From NCBI RefSeq assembly GCF_027587205.1, contig NZ_JAPDOD010000040.1, positions 1 to 64,000 of the forward strand: DNA of 64,000 bases, given 5' to 3'. Origin of the DNA: Solirubrobacter ginsenosidimutans (GTDB taxonomy: Bacteria > Actinomycetota > Thermoleophilia > Solirubrobacterales > Solirubrobacteraceae). Under the pieces are notes generated by a model. It was given only the letters and a program-made list of their open reading frames with translations, was not told the DNA's origin and did not search any database. Both the position numbers and the translations under genes were made by a program. The first letter of the stretch is position 1, and each line of letters begins with the position of its first letter. Positions 63,947 to 64,000 of this stretch are shown one piece after another.

Positions 63947-64000
63947 TAGCCGATGAGTCCGTAGTTCTCCCGGCCGCGACCCGAGAGCCCCCGGATGGCG

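Overview
This 64 kb window is high-GC DNA with tightly packed operons, many ATGA/TGATG stop-start overlaps and typical actinobacterial genes (ANTAR regulators, TreT, DUF2089, WS/DGAT, several double-domain universal stress proteins). Protein content suggests an actinobacterium, most plausibly of the Thermoleophilia/Solirubrobacterales type. That placement is inference; no rRNA or other taxonomic marker is present. No rRNA, tRNA, CRISPR array or intact insertion sequence was seen.

Layout. 0-6.7 kb: end of a stress protein, then a minus-strand six-gene operon (amino acid permease, amidase, ATP-grasp ligase, C45-type Ntn hydrolase, DUF4097-like protein, DUF2089 regulator). 6.9-16.2 kb: small membrane proteins, ANTAR regulator 1, phosphoketolase, a run of broken genes (cupin, HemG-like flavodoxin, VIT transporter, CPA2 antiporter, PucR), a Baeyer-Villiger-type monooxygenase and ANTAR regulator 2. 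16.3-28.5 kb: central carbon and stress genes (DUF1059-like, PPDK, GAPDH, Usp, TreT, permease plus alanine dehydrogenase, GMC oxidoreductase, Usp). 28.6-30.4 kb: transhydrogenase remnant, Dabb protein, ANTAR regulator 3. 30.6-46.3 kb: a co-directional lactate/pyruvate block (thiolase, SDR, GlcD, GlcF, lactate permease, NADPH:ferredoxin-type flavoprotein, NifJ, DHOD-like, LutABC). 46.5-53.4 kb: a lipid operon (acyl-CoA dehydrogenase, hydroxyacyl-CoA dehydrogenase, a KAS III pair, CMD-like protein, wax ester synthase/DGAT). 53.7-59.2 kb: epimerase, CBS protein and an adk-thiolase-acs operon. 59.2-64 kb: mostly gene wreckage (fumC, pfk, an aldehyde dehydrogenase fused to an acyl-CoA dehydrogenase scrap, an ABC1 kinase) around one intact DUF2090 aldolase-like gene.

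The most striking signal is a recurring tandem-hairpin leader. Six copies lie in the sense orientation directly before a gene or operon: permease operon (6.7 kb), phosphoketolase (12.1 kb), DUF1059-like gene (16.3 kb), permease-ald (23.3 kb), thiolase operon (30.4 kb) and adk-thiolase-acs (59.2 kb). An orphan copy sits at 13.95 kb and a half copy precedes acs at 57.17 kb. Each full copy has a bulged hairpin P1, a second hairpin P2 (CCGGCU...GGCCGG), a variable closing helix and then the Shine-Dalgarno sequence. The 5' strand of P2 carries GGCUCC, which is complementary to the GGAGCC Shine-Dalgarno of the same leader. It looks like a translational riboswitch or protein-bound RNA regulon for acetyl-CoA, acetyl-phosphate and amino-acid metabolism. 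I could not match it to a known class.

How the genes fit together (inference): lactate is imported by LctP and oxidised by GlcDF/LutABC. NifJ, PPDK, phosphoketolase and Acs interconvert pyruvate, PEP, acetyl-phosphate and acetyl-CoA. Thiolase/SDR and the lipid operon lead to beta-oxidation, condensation and storage lipid. Alanine dehydrogenase and permeases connect amino acids to pyruvate.
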